Below are positions 63,280-64,000 of a stretch of 64,000 bases of DNA, piece by piece (position 1 is the stretch's first letter; every line of letters begins with the position of its first letter). The position numbers were made by a program, and so were the translations under genes. This DNA is from Mauremys mutica. Its lineage: Eukaryota; Chordata; Testudines; Geoemydidae. The stretch is taken from assembly GCF_020497125.1 (NCBI RefSeq), contig NC_059072.1:70315697-70379696 (forward strand), given 5' to 3'. Under the pieces are notes generated by a model. That model ran no database searches. It worked only from the letters and a program-made list of their open reading frames with translations, and had not been told where the DNA came from.

Positions 63280-64000
63280 ACCATTTTCAAAGTGCCATCC
63301 TCTTTTCTGATCTGATGCTGAATCAAAGACACCAGAAAAAGCGGGATTACAACAAAGAGATGAAAAATCAATTGCTATCAAGGCAAAAAACATCTTGAAG
63401 GTCCCTTTCTGCAAACCGTCCTGTCACCTGATACAATAGACTTGATGAGGTCCCATAGTAGTCAAGCATAATTAAGAGAGAATATATTTGACCTGATTAT
63501 ATTTTTGCTCTATTGTCATATCAAAAGTTAATTCCTTCAGAGCCAATTTGAATCATATCCTGGCTCTGAAGCCTGGAAATAGGGTGCTGGAAATATTTTG
63601 GGTTCTCGCAGGCCTGCATTATGCCATTTAGGTACCTCATTATGGATGTTAAAATCAGATCACATAGCCTACTGCTACTGCAGTCTCATTGACAGGGGTG
63701 TAAATATGCCTCAGAATATTCATTCAAAGAATGTTCAAAACCAGCAAAATGTTAGAAAATGGCCAGGGGTGGAGAGAAGAAAAGTCAAATGTTCTTCTGC
63801 ATCACAGTTCAAACCAAAAAGTAAACCTAACTAAAAATAGAGCAAATTAAAGGATTTTTACTGTATATAAAATGTGACTCAAAGAGGTACCAGAGAATAG
63901 GACAGGTGCTGCAACACACTTGGATAAATGGGTGTCTACCTTGGGCTGAGAAAGGTGAAAGAGCTTCTGAGGGTAGTTTGATCTTTTCAGGTGAACTCTC
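63280..64000. other. No recognised feature
   Basis: AT-rich sequence to the window edge. I see no element ends, no splice-framed coding and no RNA gene. Confidence 0.4.

Noticed and set aside
1..64000. CRISPR arrays, bacterial operons or phage genes
   Set aside because: No regularly spaced identical short repeats, no ribosome-binding-site-led gene runs; everything indicates vertebrate nuclear DNA.

Overview
This window looks like gene-poor nuclear DNA from a reptile, most likely a turtle. The reasons are abundant CR1 LINE fragments, many hAT-type DNA transposons with 8-bp target-site duplications (TSDs), palindromic MITEs beginning GGGTATGTCTACACTG, solo LTRs of TGT...ACA type, MIR-like SINEs, and a 3' repeat module (GCATCCGAAGAAGTGAGC...) that I associate from memory with chelonian genomes. 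No database search was possible, so the turtle call is an inference. I see no complete host gene and no bacterial feature. The only host coding candidate is a weak one: a minus-strand exon near 9325-9552 that would encode a transmembrane segment.

Regions. 1-971: LTR running in from the left edge. 1488-3100: hAT end and an LTR-like stretch with a 566-bp hAT inserted. 3738-5026: two MITEs around an unclassified repeat. 5581-7513: a hAT element with about 630-bp terminal inverted repeats that include the transposase C-terminus, itself split by a 276-bp Penelope-like insert. 7807-9552: duplicated exon-like segment and a GC-rich hAT. 10439-11585: MITE split by a hAT. 14352-15888: GC-rich hAT, then a solo LTR on the minus strand. 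16531-19100: LTR-like and MITE sequence. 20162-21040: two DNA transposons, the second holding a Tigger-like end. 22096-23900: CR1 and an LTR-like region. 23957-25790: large MITE and LTR-like sequence. 26910-28490: two hATs. 28727-30116: MITE split by a solo LTR. 33236-34660: SINE split by a solo LTR. 36405-36842: a third solo LTR, on the minus strand. 38560-38830: SINE. 41045-42100: composite hAT and a 74-bp tandem duplication. 44040-44545: a cluster of tRNA-like modules. 44730-46498: the longest CR1 copy, with reverse-transcriptase remnants. 46592-52390: small hATs, including another MITE split by a hAT. 55290-57794: hAT end, (TA)n tract, LTR-like sequence and a 76-bp near-perfect inverted repeat. 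57915-61095: one CR1 containing a second CR1 (which contains a hAT) and a Penelope-like fragment. 62179-63275: two hAT ends and a CR1 3' end.

The window is therefore best read as layered transposition. Many insertions keep exact or near-exact TSDs, so their order can be worked out: CR1, MITEs and SINEs are the older substrate, and hATs, solo LTRs and Penelope-like fragments landed in them. All protein fragments seen (hAT transposase, CR1 reverse transcriptase) are broken and none looks functional. The long tracts between elements are AT-rich and show no gene I can support.
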